NCBI RefSeq assembly: GCF_001518815.1
Contig: NZ_CP013987.1
Coordinates: forward strand, 2,254,501 to 2,318,500
Length of the DNA: 64,000 nt
DNA from: Pseudomonas oryzihabitans
Lineage (GTDB): Bacteria > Pseudomonadota > Gammaproteobacteria > Pseudomonadales > Pseudomonadaceae
Reading direction: 5' to 3'
Part shown: in pieces, positions 8,713-18,119 of the stretch
How the letters are laid out: every line of letters begins with the position of its first letter
Numbering within the stretch: position 1 is the first letter of the stretch
Made by a program: the position numbers and the translations under genes
Notes under the pieces: generated by a model
The model's input: only the letters and a program-made list of their open reading frames with translations
What the model was told of the DNA's origin: nothing
Databases searched by the model: none

Positions 8713-9744
8713 TCAGGCCGCCAGCATCACCCGGTCGCGGCCTTCCTGCTTGCCGCGATAGAGCGCTTGATCGGCGCGCTCCAGGGCGCTGGCGAAGGCT
8801 TCGCAGTCACGGATCTCGCAGACCGCCAGCGTCGCCGTGACCCGCGTGGGACCGCGTTCAAGGGACTGGGTGACCTCGCCTAGCCGCTGGCGAATCCGTT
8901 CCGCTACGCTCCAGGCCACTTCGGTCCGGGCCTGGGGTAGCAGCACCAGGAATTCCTCACCACCCCAGCGCGCAGCCAGATCCGTATGGCGGACCTCGCA
9001 GCGGATGACATCGGCGATCCGCTGCAGCACCAAGTCGCCGCAGTCGTGGCCGAAGCGATCATTGATGTGCTTGAAGTGATCCACATCGAACAGGATGAGG
9101 CTGCCGTTCACGCCGGCTTGCTGCTCCGCCTGGTGAAGAATGCGCCGACGGTTGTACAGGTTGGTGAGGCTGTCGTGGCTGGCGGAATGCAGGAGATCCA
9201 GCTGCATCTTGGTGCTGTGATGGAAAGAGGCACCGGTGCCATAGAGCAGCAGGACCAGGGCGCAAATGATGTTGACAGTGCCGAACAGCTTGATTGCCAG
9301 GGGCGCCAGGCTGGTGGCGGGATGCAGCAGGTAGCCACCCGCCAGGGTCACCAGGATGCCGATCACCAGCAGCAGGTGGCGTATGGGCGCGGTGCGGTAG
9401 TTGTAGATGACGATTGGCAGGATACACAGGACGTAGTAATGGAAGTTGCTGTCCCAGCCCAGCTGCCAGGTGGCGATCCAGGCGTGGGCGACTATCTCAC
9501 AGCTCATCGTCAGGCTGGCGACGCGATAGCGACGCTGACGCAGGGCCGCCAGGCAACCCACGTAGGCCGCCACGCTGCACACGTTGGCCCAGACCATCAG
9601 GGCCTGGTCGAGCAGGACGAAAACCACCAGCAGGGCGACGTGGATGCACATGGCCGCCTGGACCACGGGCTTGGCCACGTCCCAGAAACGTTCGAGCGAA
9701 TGCTCCAGGGCCTGGTTGCGATCGCGATGGGAAAGAGCACTCAT
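8713..9744 (-). CDS. membrane-bound diguanylate cyclase (GGDEF)
   Basis: This 343-residue protein joins an N-terminal half with about six hydrophobic helices (residues 27-170) to a C-terminal GGDEF domain. The active-site loop is GGEEF (261-265), a form compatible with c-di-GMP synthesis. The allosteric inhibitory motif RHTD (252-255) is five residues upstream, so product inhibition is expected. DSLTNLYNRR (191-200) marks the domain start. There is no EAL domain. The membrane half resembles small integral sensor modules, but I cannot assign its signal. Confidence 0.92.
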   Translation of the reverse strand: MSALSHRDRNQALEHSLERFWDVAKPVVQAAMCIHVALLVVFVLLDQALMVWANVCSVAAYVGCLAALRQRRYRVASLTMSCEIVAHAWIATWQLGWDSNFHYYVLCILPIVIYNYRTAPIRHLLLVIGILVTLAGGYLLHPATSLAPLAIKLFGTVNIICALVLLLYGTGASFHHSTKMQLDLLHSASHDSLTNLYNRRRILHQAEQQAGVNGSLILFDVDHFKHINDRFGHDCGDLVLQRIADVIRCEVRHTDLAARWGGEEFLVLLPQARTEVAWSVAERIRQRLGEVTQSLERGPTRVTATLAVCEIRDCEAFASALERADQALYRGKQEGRDRVMLAA

Positions 9745-9848
9745 GAAGGGTCACCAGAAAGCAGTGCGCCAATGATAAACGCGCTAAATAATAAGCTTAA
9801 TGGCAAACGGCCAGCCTGAGTAATCCTTTAGCCGAATGGAGTAGAGAA

Positions 9849-9875
9849 AGGGCTCAATGGAGCTTGCCGAGCCCT
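9849..9875 (-). terminator. candidate terminator of the IclR gene
   Basis: AGGGCTC and GAGCCCT form a perfect 7-bp stem around a 13-base loop. Read on the minus strand it is followed by TTTCTCT, about 20 bp beyond the regulator's stop codon. Confidence 0.5.
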
Positions 9876-9896
9876 CTGCTCACCGCGCAGGCCGGG

Positions 9897-10670
9897 CTAG
9901 CCGCCCAGGCGGGCGCTGATGGCCTGGGCAGCAGCTTCGAGGCGGGACGCGGCCTCACCTTCGGTGTCCGCGGTGAAACCAGGGGCCGCACCTACCACCG
10001 TCAATACTCCCGCGAGGCGACCGCCGACGCCCAGCAGCGGTGCGGAGAGCGCGTTGACGCCGGCCATCAGCAGGCCATGCACGGGCTGGAGGCGGGTCTC
10101 GCGCAGTCGGCGGGTGCTGTCGTCCAGGCTGGCAGGCGAGGGGGCTTGCGGCTGCCGAAGTTCTTCTTCCCGCAGCGCGGCGGTCTCGGCATCTGGCAGG
10201 AAGGCGTTGAACACCAGGCCCGTGGAGGAGCCGAGCAAGGGCAGCACCGAGCCGACCTGGGTGACCAGGGTAACGGCGCGGACGGCCTGCTCGACCAAAA
10301 CCACGGTCGGCCCCTTGTTGCCCCAGACCGCCAGGAAGCAGGTCTCGCCGACCTCGTCGCGCAACGCTGCCAGTACGGGCGCGGCCAGTTTCACCACGTC
10401 CAGGCGGCCCAATGCCGCGAGGCCGACGAACAGCGCGGCCTGGCCGAGACCGTAGTGGTTGGTCCGCGGATCTTGCTCGGCGAAGCCACTGGCGATCAGC
10501 GCTTGCAGATAGCGGTGGACCTTGCTCGCCGGCATGTCCAGGTGACTGGCCAGGCGTGACAGCGAGGTAGAGGGCGCCAACTCGGCGAGCGCCTTGAGGA
10601 TGTCGGTACCGACTTCCGCGGCCTGGACCTTTTGCCGCCGTGGCGGGGCTTCTTCGAAGGTATTCGTCAT
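9897..10670 (-). CDS. hmgR: IclR-family regulator of homogentisate catabolism (HmgR)
   Basis: This 257-residue protein has an N-terminal winged helix (about residues 20-80: LSRLASHLDMPASKVHRYLQALIASGFAEQ) and a C-terminal IclR ligand-binding domain. It is divergent from hmgA-fahA, as HmgR is in Pseudomonas, where it represses the hmg genes and is released by homogentisate. The palindromes at 10734-10756 and 17422-17444 are its expected operators. The ligand and the repressor role are inferred from position and family. Confidence 0.85.
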   Translation of the reverse strand: MTNTFEEAPPRRQKVQAAEVGTDILKALAELAPSTSLSRLASHLDMPASKVHRYLQALIASGFAEQDPRTNHYGLGQAALFVGLAALGRLDVVKLAAPVLAALRDEVGETCFLAVWGNKGPTVVLVEQAVRAVTLVTQVGSVLPLLGSSTGLVFNAFLPDAETAALREEELRQPQAPSPASLDDSTRRLRETRLQPVHGLLMAGVNALSAPLLGVGGRLAGVLTVVGAAPGFTADTEGEAASRLEAAAQAISARLGG

Positions 10671-10705
10671 CTGCTCGACCGAGTGGGTAAAGGCAGCGTT
10701 ATAGC

Positions 10706-10734
10706 TTGACGCTCTCCTGGGTTCAATTTACTTT
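10706..10734 (+). promoter_or_regulatory. hmgA promoter
   Basis: TTGACG (10706-10711) and TACTTT (10729-10734) are separated by 17 bp, a good sigma-70 arrangement. Transcription would begin about 10741, only some 20 bp before the GTG start of hmgA. Confidence 0.6.
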
Positions 10735-10756
10735 TTGCGTAAACCTGTTACGCAAA
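10734..10756. promoter_or_regulatory. HmgR operator at hmgA
   Basis: TTTGCGTAA and TTACGCAAA form a perfect 9-bp inverted repeat with a 5-base spacer, starting at the last base of the predicted -10 box. A near-identical dyad stands at the equivalent place before maiA (17422-17444). Binding here would block transcription initiation. Confidence 0.75.
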
Positions 10757-10759
10757 TAG

Positions 10760-12091
10760 GTGGTCCAGTTGAACGTACAACAAGAAGAAGACAGGTCGGC
10801 GACCTACCAGTCGGGCTTCGGCAACCATCTGAGCTCGGAAGCCTTGCCCGGCGCGCTGCCGATCGGGCAAAACTCACCACAGCAGGCACCTTTCGGCCTC
10901 TATGCCGAGCAGCTGTCCGGTACCGCCTTCACCGTGCCGCGTGCCGAGGCGCGTCGCTCCTGGCTGTATCGGCTGAGGCCCTCGGCGGCTCACGGCCGCT
11001 TCCTGCGTTCGACGAGGCAGCTGACCGGAGATGAACCGGGCGAGGCGACGCCGAATCGGCTGCGCTGGAATCCCTTGCCGTTGCCGACAGCCCCTACCGA
11101 TTTCCTGGACGGCCTGGAACGGCTCGTGGCGACCGCCGCGGGTGATCAGGCCGAAGGCGCGAGCATCTATCGCTATGCTGCCAACATTTCCATGACGCGG
11201 GTGTTCTACGACGCCGATGGTGAATTGCTGATCGTGCCGGAATTGGGCCGACTCGATCTGGTCACCGAACTCGGTCTGTTGCGCATCGAGCCGCTGCAGA
11301 TCGCGGTGATTCCGCGCGGGATGAAATTCCGCGTGGAGATCCCCGAGGGCGGACCGGTCCGCGGTTATGTCTGCGAGAACCACGGGCGCTGCCTGCGGCT
11401 GCCCGAGCTGGGGCCCATCGGCAGCAACGGCCTGGCCAATCCGCGGGATTTCCAGGCGCCCGTGGCACGTTTCGAAGATCGGGACGTGCCGACGCGCCTG
11501 GTACAGAAGTTTCTCGGCGAGTTCTGGGAAACCGAGCTGGACCACTCGCCCCTGGACGTGGTCGCCTGGCACGGCAACAACGTGCCCTACCGCTACGATC
11601 TGCGCCACTTCAATACCCTGGGCACGGTCAGCTTCGATCACCCGGACCCTTCGATCTTCACGGTGCTGACCGCTCCGGGCACCAGCGAAGGCATGGCCAA
11701 CATCGACTTCGTGATCTTTCCGCCACGCTGGATGGTGGCCGAGCACACCTTTCGCCCACCCTGGTTCCATCGCAACCTGATGAACGAATTCATGGGCCTG
11801 ATCCAGGGCGCCTACGACGCCAAGGCCGATGGCTTCGCGCCGGGCGGGGCGTCCCTGCATGGCTGCATGAGCGCCCATGGCCCGGATCACCTCTCGACGC
11901 AGAACGCCATCGCCGCGGAGCTGCGTCCGCACAAGATCGAGAACACCATGGCCTTCATGTTCGAAACCGGTCGCGTCCTGCGGCCAACCCGTCACGCGCT
12001 CGCCTCGCCGCAGTTGCAGCCTGACTATGACGCCTGCTGGGCCAATCTGGCCAAGTCCTTCGTGGCACCTTCCGGAGTACCGCAACCATGA
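10760..12091 (+). CDS. hmgA: homogentisate 1,2-dioxygenase
   Basis: This enzyme opens the ring of homogentisate to maleylacetoacetate. At 443 residues the length is standard. The iron-ligand region is intact: [17 protein letters not shown] from about residue 328 and [12 protein letters not shown] near 370. [19 protein letters not shown] close to the N-terminus is diagnostic. The start is GTG 10760 (TTG 10769 is an alternative); the usual protein begins about 10 residues before the YQSGFGN block. It overlaps fahA by the ATGA junction and is repressed by the divergent IclR regulator in the model above. Confidence 0.96.
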   Translation: MVQLNVQQEEDRSATYQSGFGNHLSSEALPGALPIGQNSPQQAPFGLYAEQLSGTAFTVPRAEARRSWLYRLRPSAAHGRFLRSTRQLTGDEPGEATPNRLRWNPLPLPTAPTDFLDGLERLVATAAGDQAEGASIYRYAANISMTRVFYDADGELLIVPELGRLDLVTELGLLRIEPLQIAVIPRGMKFRVEIPEGGPVRGYVCENHGRCLRLPELGPIGSNGLANPRDFQAPVARFEDRDVPTRLVQKFLGEFWETELDHSPLDVVAWHGNNVPYRYDLRHFNTLGTVSFDHPDPSIFTVLTAPGTSEGMANIDFVIFPPRWMVAEHTFRPPWFHRNLMNEFMGLIQGAYDAKADGFAPGGASLHGCMSAHGPDHLSTQNAIAAELRPHKIENTMAFMFETGRVLRPTRHALASPQLQPDYDACWANLAKSFVAPSGVPQP

Positions 12092-13386
12092 CCGCCGACG
12101 GACTCAGCTGGGTCGACTCGGCCAACGGCCATGCCGATTTTTCCCTGCACAACCTGCCCCTGGGCGTGTTCAGTCGCGGCCAGGAGACGCCGCGTGGCGG
12201 GATGGCCGTGGGTGATCTCATCCTCGATCTGCGCTTCGCTCTCGAAGCCGGGCTGTTCCAGGGCGAGGCGCAGCGGGCCGCGGAACTGGCCGGCGAGGAG
12301 ACGCTGAATGCCTTCTTCGCCGCAGGCAAGGCGACACGGATCGCCCTGCGCCAGGCGGTGCAGGCGCTGCTGCGGGCCGATCATCCGCAACGTGACCAGC
12401 TCCTGGAACTGGGTGAGCACTTGCTGCCCCCCCAGAGTGCCTGCCGGATGCACCTGCCGGCGCGCGTGGGCGACTACACCGATTTCTATGTCGGCATCCA
12501 TCATGCCACCCAGATCGGTCGGCTATTCCGCCCCGACAATCCGCTGTTGCCCAACTACAAGCACGTGCCCATCGCCTACCACGGGCGCGCCTCGACACTG
12601 GGCGTCTCCGGCGAAGCCTTCAAACGCCCCAGGGGCCAGACGCTGCCGCCCGGACAGGAGGCGCCCGTCTTCGGACCCTGTCGCCGGCTGGACTACGAGT
12701 TGGAACTGGGCATCTGGATCGGGCCGGGCAATGCCCAAGGCGAGCCCATCGCCATCGCCGATGCGGCGGAGCATATCGCTGGTTTCTGTCTGCTCAACGA
12801 CTGGTCGGCGCGGGATATCCAGGCCTGGGAATATCAACCTCTGGGTCCCTTCCTGTCGAAGAGCTTCGCCAGCACCCTGTCACCCTGGGTGGTGACCGCG
12901 GAAGCCCTGGCGCCTTATCGCACGGCGCAGCCGGCGCGACCGGCCGGTGATCCCCGGCCGTTGCCCTATCTGTTCGACGAGGCCGATCAGGCCGGGGGCG
13001 CCCTGGATATCGAGCTGGAGGTGCTGCTGCGCACACCGCTCATGGCGCAGCAGGGGCTGCCCGCCCAGCGTATCGCCCTGAGCAACACCCTGAACATGTA
13101 CTGGACCGTGGCGCAGATGGTGGCCCATCACACGGCCAATGGTTGCGCGCTGAATCCGGGGGACTTCTTCGGCTCCGGCACCCTGTCCGGTCCGGACGCG
13201 GGCAGCTGCGGCAGCCTGCTGGAAGTCACCCAGGGCGGCAAACAACCCCTGCAGCTGCCCGGCGGTGAAACCCGCACCTTTCTGGAGGACGGCGACGAGG
13301 TCATTCTCAGGGCACGCTGCCGCAAGCCCGGGCTGCCTGCGATCGGCTTCGGCGAGTGCCGCGGCCGGGTGCAGGCGGCGGACTAG
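12088..13386 (+). CDS. fahA: fumarylacetoacetase
   Basis: This enzyme hydrolyses fumarylacetoacetate to fumarate and acetoacetate, the last step of tyrosine breakdown. It has 432 residues with an N-terminal SH3-like domain and the C-terminal FAH catalytic fold. Visible family blocks are [18 protein letters not shown] (about residues 133-150), [20 protein letters not shown] and [24 protein letters not shown], which together hold the metal and catalytic His/Asp/Glu/Lys residues. The ATG overlaps the hmgA stop codon, so the two are translationally coupled. The following gene is convergent with a gap of only 3 bp. Confidence 0.96.
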   Translation: MTADGLSWVDSANGHADFSLHNLPLGVFSRGQETPRGGMAVGDLILDLRFALEAGLFQGEAQRAAELAGEETLNAFFAAGKATRIALRQAVQALLRADHPQRDQLLELGEHLLPPQSACRMHLPARVGDYTDFYVGIHHATQIGRLFRPDNPLLPNYKHVPIAYHGRASTLGVSGEAFKRPRGQTLPPGQEAPVFGPCRRLDYELELGIWIGPGNAQGEPIAIADAAEHIAGFCLLNDWSARDIQAWEYQPLGPFLSKSFASTLSPWVVTAEALAPYRTAQPARPAGDPRPLPYLFDEADQAGGALDIELEVLLRTPLMAQQGLPAQRIALSNTLNMYWTVAQMVAHHTANGCALNPGDFFGSGTLSGPDAGSCGSLLEVTQGGKQPLQLPGGETRTFLEDGDEVILRARCRKPGLPAIGFGECRGRVQAAD

Positions 13387-13389
13387 GCG

Positions 13390-13872
13390 TCAGCCCAGCT
13401 GATCGAGGGGCAGGGGTGAGGGACGTTTGATCTCGCGCAACACCACGGCGGAACGGATCTCGCTCACCCCCGGCAACTTGAAGATGACGCTGTGCAGGAA
13501 GGCGTCGTAGCTGGCGATGTCGGCGGTGACCACCTTGAGCAGGTAGTCGGCCTGGCCAGTGGTGCTGAAGCATTCGATGATGGCGGGGCAGTCCTGCACC
13601 GCGCGCTCGAATTCCTCCACCACGTTTTCCACGTGGCGTGACAGGTTCACCTCGGCCAGCACACAGGTGGCCAGCCCGACACGGGTGCGGTCGACCACCG
13701 TGGTATAACCCTGGATGACGCCGTCCTTTTCCAGGGCCTTGAGCCGTTTCCAGGTGGGCGTGGTGGACAGGCCGATGCGCTGGGACAGGTCCTGGACCGA
13801 GAGGCGGCCGTCCTGCTGCAAGGCGGCGAGAATTTTCAGTGAATAGCTGTCGCGAGTAGATTCATTTTTCAT
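13390..13872 (-). CDS. Lrp/AsnC-family regulator
   Basis: This is a 160-residue Lrp-type protein. It has an N-terminal helix-turn-helix (LSVQDLSQRIGLSTTPTWKRLKALEKDGVI, about residues 24-53) and a C-terminal RAM effector domain. ATG 13872 is chosen because the family starts about 10 residues before the DNA-binding domain. It is divergent from the fused E1 gene, the same arrangement as bkdR and the branched-chain 2-oxoacid dehydrogenase genes in Pseudomonas. It probably activates or represses the E1-E2 genes in response to an amino acid. Confidence 0.85.
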   Translation of the reverse strand: MKNESTRDSYSLKILAALQQDGRLSVQDLSQRIGLSTTPTWKRLKALEKDGVIQGYTTVVDRTRVGLATCVLAEVNLSRHVENVVEEFERAVQDCPAIIECFSTTGQADYLLKVVTADIASYDAFLHSVIFKLPGVSEIRSAVVLREIKRPSPLPLDQLG

Positions 13873-13878
13873 TTGTTG

Positions 13879-13930
13879 TTTTCCGTACCTGCTCTTGCTC
13901 CGATTATGCGTTTTCCGAGAAAACGGAAAA
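13879..13930. promoter_or_regulatory. candidate Lrp-type binding region
   Basis: TTTTCCG occurs at 13879-13885 and 13911-13917, and its reverse complement CGGAAAA at 13924-13930. The last two form a 7-bp dyad with a 6-base spacer. This lies between the divergent Lrp-type and E1 genes, where multiple half-sites are typical for this family. Confidence 0.45.
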
Positions 13931-14020
13931 GCACTTTCTCCGCCCCGGCTCTTACCATCCTGTCCTAGGGATTCGGCGCGCCCGCCGCCGGCACCGCACT
14001 CACCACAGGACAAGAACAAG

Positions 14021-16117
14021 ATGACGGTGATTCAGAAGAAGCCTCGCCAGGCCGCGCCTGTACCGGCAGCGCCTGCTCCTCACGCCGCCTATGACTGGCA
14101 GCGGGTGGCCTACCTGATGCTGGTCTCGCGCGCCCTCGACGAACTGGAGGAAACGCGGCTGGTGCCCGAGCGCAAGGTGCTCTACCAGTTTTCCGCGCGC
14201 GGCCATGATCTGGCGCAGATTCTTTTGGGCCTGTCCCTCACCGATGTCCACGACGCGGCCTGCGGCTACTACCGCTCGCGGCCGATGCTGCTGGCGCTCG
14301 GGGTGGACCTGGCCGACGCCCTGGGGTCGTCCATGGCCCGCGCCGGGGGCTATTCCGACGGTCGCGACATCGGTGTGGTGTTCAATCATCCCAATGTGGG
14401 GGGTGCCACGGCGCTGCCCATGTGCGGCGGCGTCGGTGCCCAGTACACGCCCACCGCCGGCTGGGCCCAGGCTGTCGAGTACCGCGCCCGGGTGATGGGC
14501 GACGCGAGCTTTGCCCGCTCCATCAGCGTGGTGATGGGCGGCGATGGCTCGGTCGCCACCAACGGCTTCTGGTCCGCCCTGACCATCGCCACCACCCAGA
14601 AGCTGCCCATGTTGTTCTACATCGAGGACAACGGCTTCGGCATCTCCGTCCCCTCGACCTTCCAGACCCCGGGCGCGGATATCGCCCGGAACCTCGCCAG
14701 CTTTCAGGGTCTGCATGTGCTGTCTGGCGACGGTTGCGATCCCCAGCAGAGCGCGGCCCTGATCCAGCAGGCCATCGCCCACGTGCGCGACCGCCAGGGT
14801 CCCTGCCTGCTGCGGCTCAAGGTGCCTCGCCTGCAGGGGCATAGCTTCCAGGACACCCAGGCCTACAAGAGCGCGGCGACCGTGAAACGCGAGTGGTCGC
14901 GCGATCCCTTGCCGCGCCTGCGCGACTTCCTGGTGCCGGCGAGCCTGTCGGCGCATGCCTGGGAGGCGCTGGAGCGTTCCGCCCACGAGGCCGTCGAGGC
15001 GGCGCGGGAAGCGGCCGAGGCCAGACCGGTCAGCGATCCGCAGCAGGTGACCCGCCACGTGTTCTTCGAGGGTGAACCGCAGCTCCGGGGTGGCCAGCAT
15101 CCCGAAGGCTATGTGCCGCCACCGGTCAGCGAAACACCCACCCCCGCAGGCCAGCGACTGAACATGGTCGCCGCCATCCGCCGCACCCTTGATCACGAAT
15201 TGGCGGTGAACGAACGAGTCGCGCTGTTCGGAGAGGATGTCGGACCCAAGGGCGGTGTACATGCGGTGACCCTGGGGCTGCAGGAGAAGTACGGCGCCGA
15301 GCGCGTCTTCGACACTAGCCTGTCGGAGGAGGGCATCATCGGCCGGGCGGTGGGCATGGCCCTGGCGGGGCTGATGCCGGTGCCGGAGATCCAGTTCCGC
15401 AAGTATGCCGACCCGGCGATGGAGCAGATCAATGACTGCGGCACCATGCGCTGGCGTACTCATAACCGCTTCGCCGCGCCCATGGTGGTCCGCATTCCCG
15501 GCGGCTTCTTCAAGTGCGGCGATCCCTGGCACAGCCAGACCAACGAGGTCCAATTCGTGCACTCGCCCGGTTGGCGGGTCGCGGTGCCGTCCAATGCCGA
15601 GGATGCCGTCGGCCTGCTGCGTACGGCCCTGAGGGGCAATGACCCGGTAATCTTCTTCGAGCACCGCGCCATGCTCGACGCCGCTTCGGCGCGGCGGCCC
15701 TATCCCGGTGACGACTTCGTGCTCCCCTTCGGCAAGGCGCGCACGGTGGTAGCCGGCGACGCCCTGACGCTGGTGACCTGGGGAGCCATGGTCGAGCGCT
15801 GTGAGGCCGCCGCCGAGGGTCGCTCGGTAGAGGTCATCGACCTGCGCACCCTGATGCCCTGGGACCGCGAGGCGGTACTGGCCTCGGTCAACCGCACCCA
15901 TCGGTGCCTGATCGTCCATGAGGATCTGGGCACGGCCGGCTTCGGCGCTGAAATCGCCGCTGTGGTCGCCGAGCAGGCCTTTCTGCAACTGGACGCCCCC
16001 GTGGCCCGGCTGACCATGCCCGACATCCCCAGTCCGCATCATCCGACGCTGATGGAATTCGTCCTGCCTTCGGTAGCGCGGATCCAGGCCAAGATCGACG
16101 AACTGGTGGGGTTCTGA
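14021..16117 (+). CDS. 2-oxoacid dehydrogenase E1, alpha and beta subunits fused
   Basis: This 698-residue thiamin-diphosphate enzyme decarboxylates a 2-oxoacid and passes the acyl group to the E2 lipoyl arm. The alpha-like half (about residues 20-330) has the ThDP motif GDGSVATNGFWSALTI...FYIEDN near residues 173-205. The beta-like half (about 370-690) has VALFGEDVGPKGGVHAVT and FDTSLSEEGIIGRAVGMAL. Most Pseudomonas bkdA1/bkdA2 are separate genes, so the fusion is noteworthy. It is followed after one base by the E2 gene and divergent from an Lrp-type regulator. Branched-chain or aromatic 2-oxoacids are both possible substrates. Confidence 0.88.
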   Translation: MTVIQKKPRQAAPVPAAPAPHAAYDWQRVAYLMLVSRALDELEETRLVPERKVLYQFSARGHDLAQILLGLSLTDVHDAACGYYRSRPMLLALGVDLADALGSSMARAGGYSDGRDIGVVFNHPNVGGATALPMCGGVGAQYTPTAGWAQAVEYRARVMGDASFARSISVVMGGDGSVATNGFWSALTIATTQKLPMLFYIEDNGFGISVPSTFQTPGADIARNLASFQGLHVLSGDGCDPQQSAALIQQAIAHVRDRQGPCLLRLKVPRLQGHSFQDTQAYKSAATVKREWSRDPLPRLRDFLVPASLSAHAWEALERSAHEAVEAAREAAEARPVSDPQQVTRHVFFEGEPQLRGGQHPEGYVPPPVSETPTPAGQRLNMVAAIRRTLDHELAVNERVALFGEDVGPKGGVHAVTLGLQEKYGAERVFDTSLSEEGIIGRAVGMALAGLMPVPEIQFRKYADPAMEQINDCGTMRWRTHNRFAAPMVVRIPGGFFKCGDPWHSQTNEVQFVHSPGWRVAVPSNAEDAVGLLRTALRGNDPVIFFEHRAMLDAASARRPYPGDDFVLPFGKARTVVAGDALTLVTWGAMVERCEAAAEGRSVEVIDLRTLMPWDREAVLASVNRTHRCLIVHEDLGTAGFGAEIAAVVAEQAFLQLDAPVARLTMPDIPSPHHPTLMEFVLPSVARIQAKIDELVGF

Positions 16118-16118
16118 C

Positions 16119-17378
16119 ATGAACGATCTGACCGTGCAGAACCCGCCAACGGTGGAGATCCGCGCGCCGCTGGAGCGCGATGGCACCAGGGCCGAGGTCC
16201 GCCGCTGGTTGAAGGAGAGCGGCGAGCCAGTCGCCAAGGACGAGCCCGTGGTCGAGCTGGAGACCGACAAGGTGGTGGTGGAGGTCGCCGCACCGGCGGC
16301 CGGTATCCTGGAGATACTTCAGGCGGCGGGCGGCGACGTCGAACCGGGGGCCGTGCTCGGCCGTATCGGCGCAGGCGCAGGGCAGTCGCTCGAACCCCAG
16401 CCGGGGCCAAATGCGGAAGCCCCACCATCGTCAGAGAGCGAGCGGGTCCGTTTCGATCCCGCGTTGCGACTGTCGCCGGTGGTGCGCCGCCTGCTGGCGG
16501 AGCACGACCTGGACCCGGAGGCGCTGGCGGAGCAAGGTACCGGGCGCGACGGCCGCCTGACCCGCGAGGACGTGCTCAAGGTGATTGCCGAGCGCACGCA
16601 GCCGGCAGGAAAACAGCCGGTGCCAGCGGTCACCGAGGAAGCAGCACCGGAACGGCCGGCGCCGTCTGCGGGTCCCCGTGTGGCCTCCCAGGTCCCGCAC
16701 AGCACCCTGCGCCGGACCATCGCCCAGCGCCTGCAACAGTCGGTGACGGTCGCGCCCCATGTGACGACCGTCTTCGAAGCCGACTTTACCGCCGTCGAGG
16801 CGCACCGGCGCCGTCACAAGCCGCGGTTCGCGGAACAGGGCGTGCGGCTGACCCACACGGCCTACCTGGTCCTGGCCGCCGTGGCGGCCATGCGCCGGGT
16901 GCCGGAGGTGAACAGCCGCTGGCATGACGACTACCTGGAAGTCTTCGCCGATGTGAACCTGGGCATAGGCACCGCCCTGGGCGAGCAGGGGCTCATCGTG
17001 CCGGTCATCCACCAGGCGCAGGCGTTGTCGCTGCTGGGCATTGCCACCCGCCTGCAGGAGCTGACCAATGCCGCACGCGGCGGCTCCCTCCGGCCGGAAG
17101 AGGTCCGCGGCGGCACCTTCACCCTGTCCAATCACGGCGTCTCCGGTTCGCTGCTGGCCACGCCCATCATCATCAACCAGCCGCAATCCGCCATTCTGGG
17201 CGTGGGCGCCCTGGAAAAGCGCGTGGTAGTACGAGAGATCGAGGGTATCGACACCTTCCAGGCGCGGCTCAAGGCCTATGTATCCCTGACGATCGACCAT
17301 CGGGTGCTGGATGGCAGTCAGGCCAATGCCTGGTTGACGCGCTTCATCGAGGTGATCGAGAGCTGGCCGCTGGAGTAG
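16119..17378 (+). CDS. 2-oxoacid dehydrogenase E2 (dihydrolipoyl acyltransferase)
   Basis: This 419-residue protein forms the core of the complex. It has one N-terminal lipoyl domain with the lipoylated lysine in ELETDK (Lys51), a linker and a peripheral-subunit-binding domain (about residues 113-150: SPVVRRLLAEHDLDPEALAEQGTGRDGRLTREDVL). The C-terminal catalytic domain ends in TIDHRVLDGSQA, giving active-site His394 and Asp398. No E3 (lpd) gene follows, so a lipoamide dehydrogenase encoded elsewhere must serve the complex. The stop is followed directly by the predicted maiA promoter. Confidence 0.9.
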   Translation: MNDLTVQNPPTVEIRAPLERDGTRAEVRRWLKESGEPVAKDEPVVELETDKVVVEVAAPAAGILEILQAAGGDVEPGAVLGRIGAGAGQSLEPQPGPNAEAPPSSESERVRFDPALRLSPVVRRLLAEHDLDPEALAEQGTGRDGRLTREDVLKVIAERTQPAGKQPVPAVTEEAAPERPAPSAGPRVASQVPHSTLRRTIAQRLQQSVTVAPHVTTVFEADFTAVEAHRRRHKPRFAEQGVRLTHTAYLVLAAVAAMRRVPEVNSRWHDDYLEVFADVNLGIGTALGEQGLIVPVIHQAQALSLLGIATRLQELTNAARGGSLRPEEVRGGTFTLSNHGVSGSLLATPIIINQPQSAILGVGALEKRVVVREIEGIDTFQARLKAYVSLTIDHRVLDGSQANAWLTRFIEVIESWPLE

Positions 17379-17387
17379 CGACCAGCC

Positions 17388-17417
17388 TTGACAAGTCATA
17401 CGCGTCAGGAGCAAATT
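17388..17417 (+). promoter_or_regulatory. maiA-hpd promoter
   Basis: TTGACA (17388-17393) and CAAATT (17412-17417) are separated by 18 bp. The arrangement mirrors the hmgA promoter, with the operator just downstream of the -10 box. Confidence 0.5.
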
Positions 17418-17421
17418 CCAC

Positions 17422-17444
17422 TTAACGTAATTGAATTACGCAAA
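17422..17444. promoter_or_regulatory. HmgR operator at maiA
   Basis: TTAACGTAA, a 5-base spacer and TTACGCAAA repeat the hmgA operator, with the right arm identical and two mismatches in the left arm. It starts five bases after the predicted -10 box. Confidence 0.7.
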
Positions 17445-17480
17445 AATAAGAAATGGTAAGGCGATCGCGGGGCAGCCCTG

Positions 17481-18119
17481 ATGGACCTCTACACCTATTA
17501 CCGCTCGAGCTCGTCCTACCGGGTCCGCCTCGCGTTGGCCCTGAAGGGGCTCGACCATCGCGCCGTGCCGGTCAATTTGCTGAGCGACGAGCAGCGCCAG
17601 CCCGCCTACCGCGCGCTTAACCCCCAGGGGCGGCTGCCCAGCCTGCGCCTCGACGGCGGCGAAGTCCTGAACCAGTCACCCGCCATCATCGAATACCTGG
17701 AAGAACGCTATCCAGCGGTGCCGCTGCTGCCGCCGGATCCACTGCTGCGCGCCCGCCATCGCGGTATCGCGGCCCTGATCGGTTGCGATATCCACCCACT
17801 GCATAACGTCTCGGTGCTCAATCGCCTGCGCGGCCTGGGCCTGGATGAACCGGCGATTCTCGACTGGATCGCCCACTGGATAGGCGAGGGGCTGGCCGCG
17901 GTGGAGGCGCAGGTCGGCGATACCGGGTTCTGTTTCGGCGCACGGGGGCTGGCCGACGTCTATCTGCTGCCTCAGCTCTATGCCGCGCGGCGTTTCCAGG
18001 TGGACCTGTCGGTCTACCCGCGCCTGCTGCGCGTGGAGGCCTTGGCCGCAGCCGATCCCGCCTTTCAACAGGCCCACCCCGCGATGCAACCGGATAGCCC
18101 GAAACGGGTGGCCTCGTGA
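17481..18119 (+). CDS. maiA: maleylacetoacetate isomerase (zeta-class GST)
   Basis: This enzyme isomerises maleylacetoacetate to fumarylacetoacetate with glutathione as cofactor. It has 212 residues with an N-terminal thioredoxin-like domain and a C-terminal helical domain. The glutathione-site motif is SSSSYRVRLAL (residues 9-19). Zeta enzymes of animals and plants have SSCS here, so the cysteine is Ser in this protein; bacterial forms often lack it. NQSPAIIEYLEERYP binds the glutathione glutamyl part. It is likely transcribed with hpd from the promoter at 17388 under the IclR regulator. Confidence 0.93.
   Translation: MDLYTYYRSSSSYRVRLALALKGLDHRAVPVNLLSDEQRQPAYRALNPQGRLPSLRLDGGEVLNQSPAIIEYLEERYPAVPLLPPDPLLRARHRGIAALIGCDIHPLHNVSVLNRLRGLGLDEPAILDWIAHWIGEGLAAVEAQVGDTGFCFGARGLADVYLLPQLYAARRFQVDLSVYPRLLRVEALAAADPAFQQAHPAMQPDSPKRVAS

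Noticed and set aside
14000-16270. A long minus-strand open frame opposite the E1 gene
   Set aside because: Its composition is His/Gly/Arg/Gln-rich without any domain, and the plus strand encodes a clear E1 enzyme.
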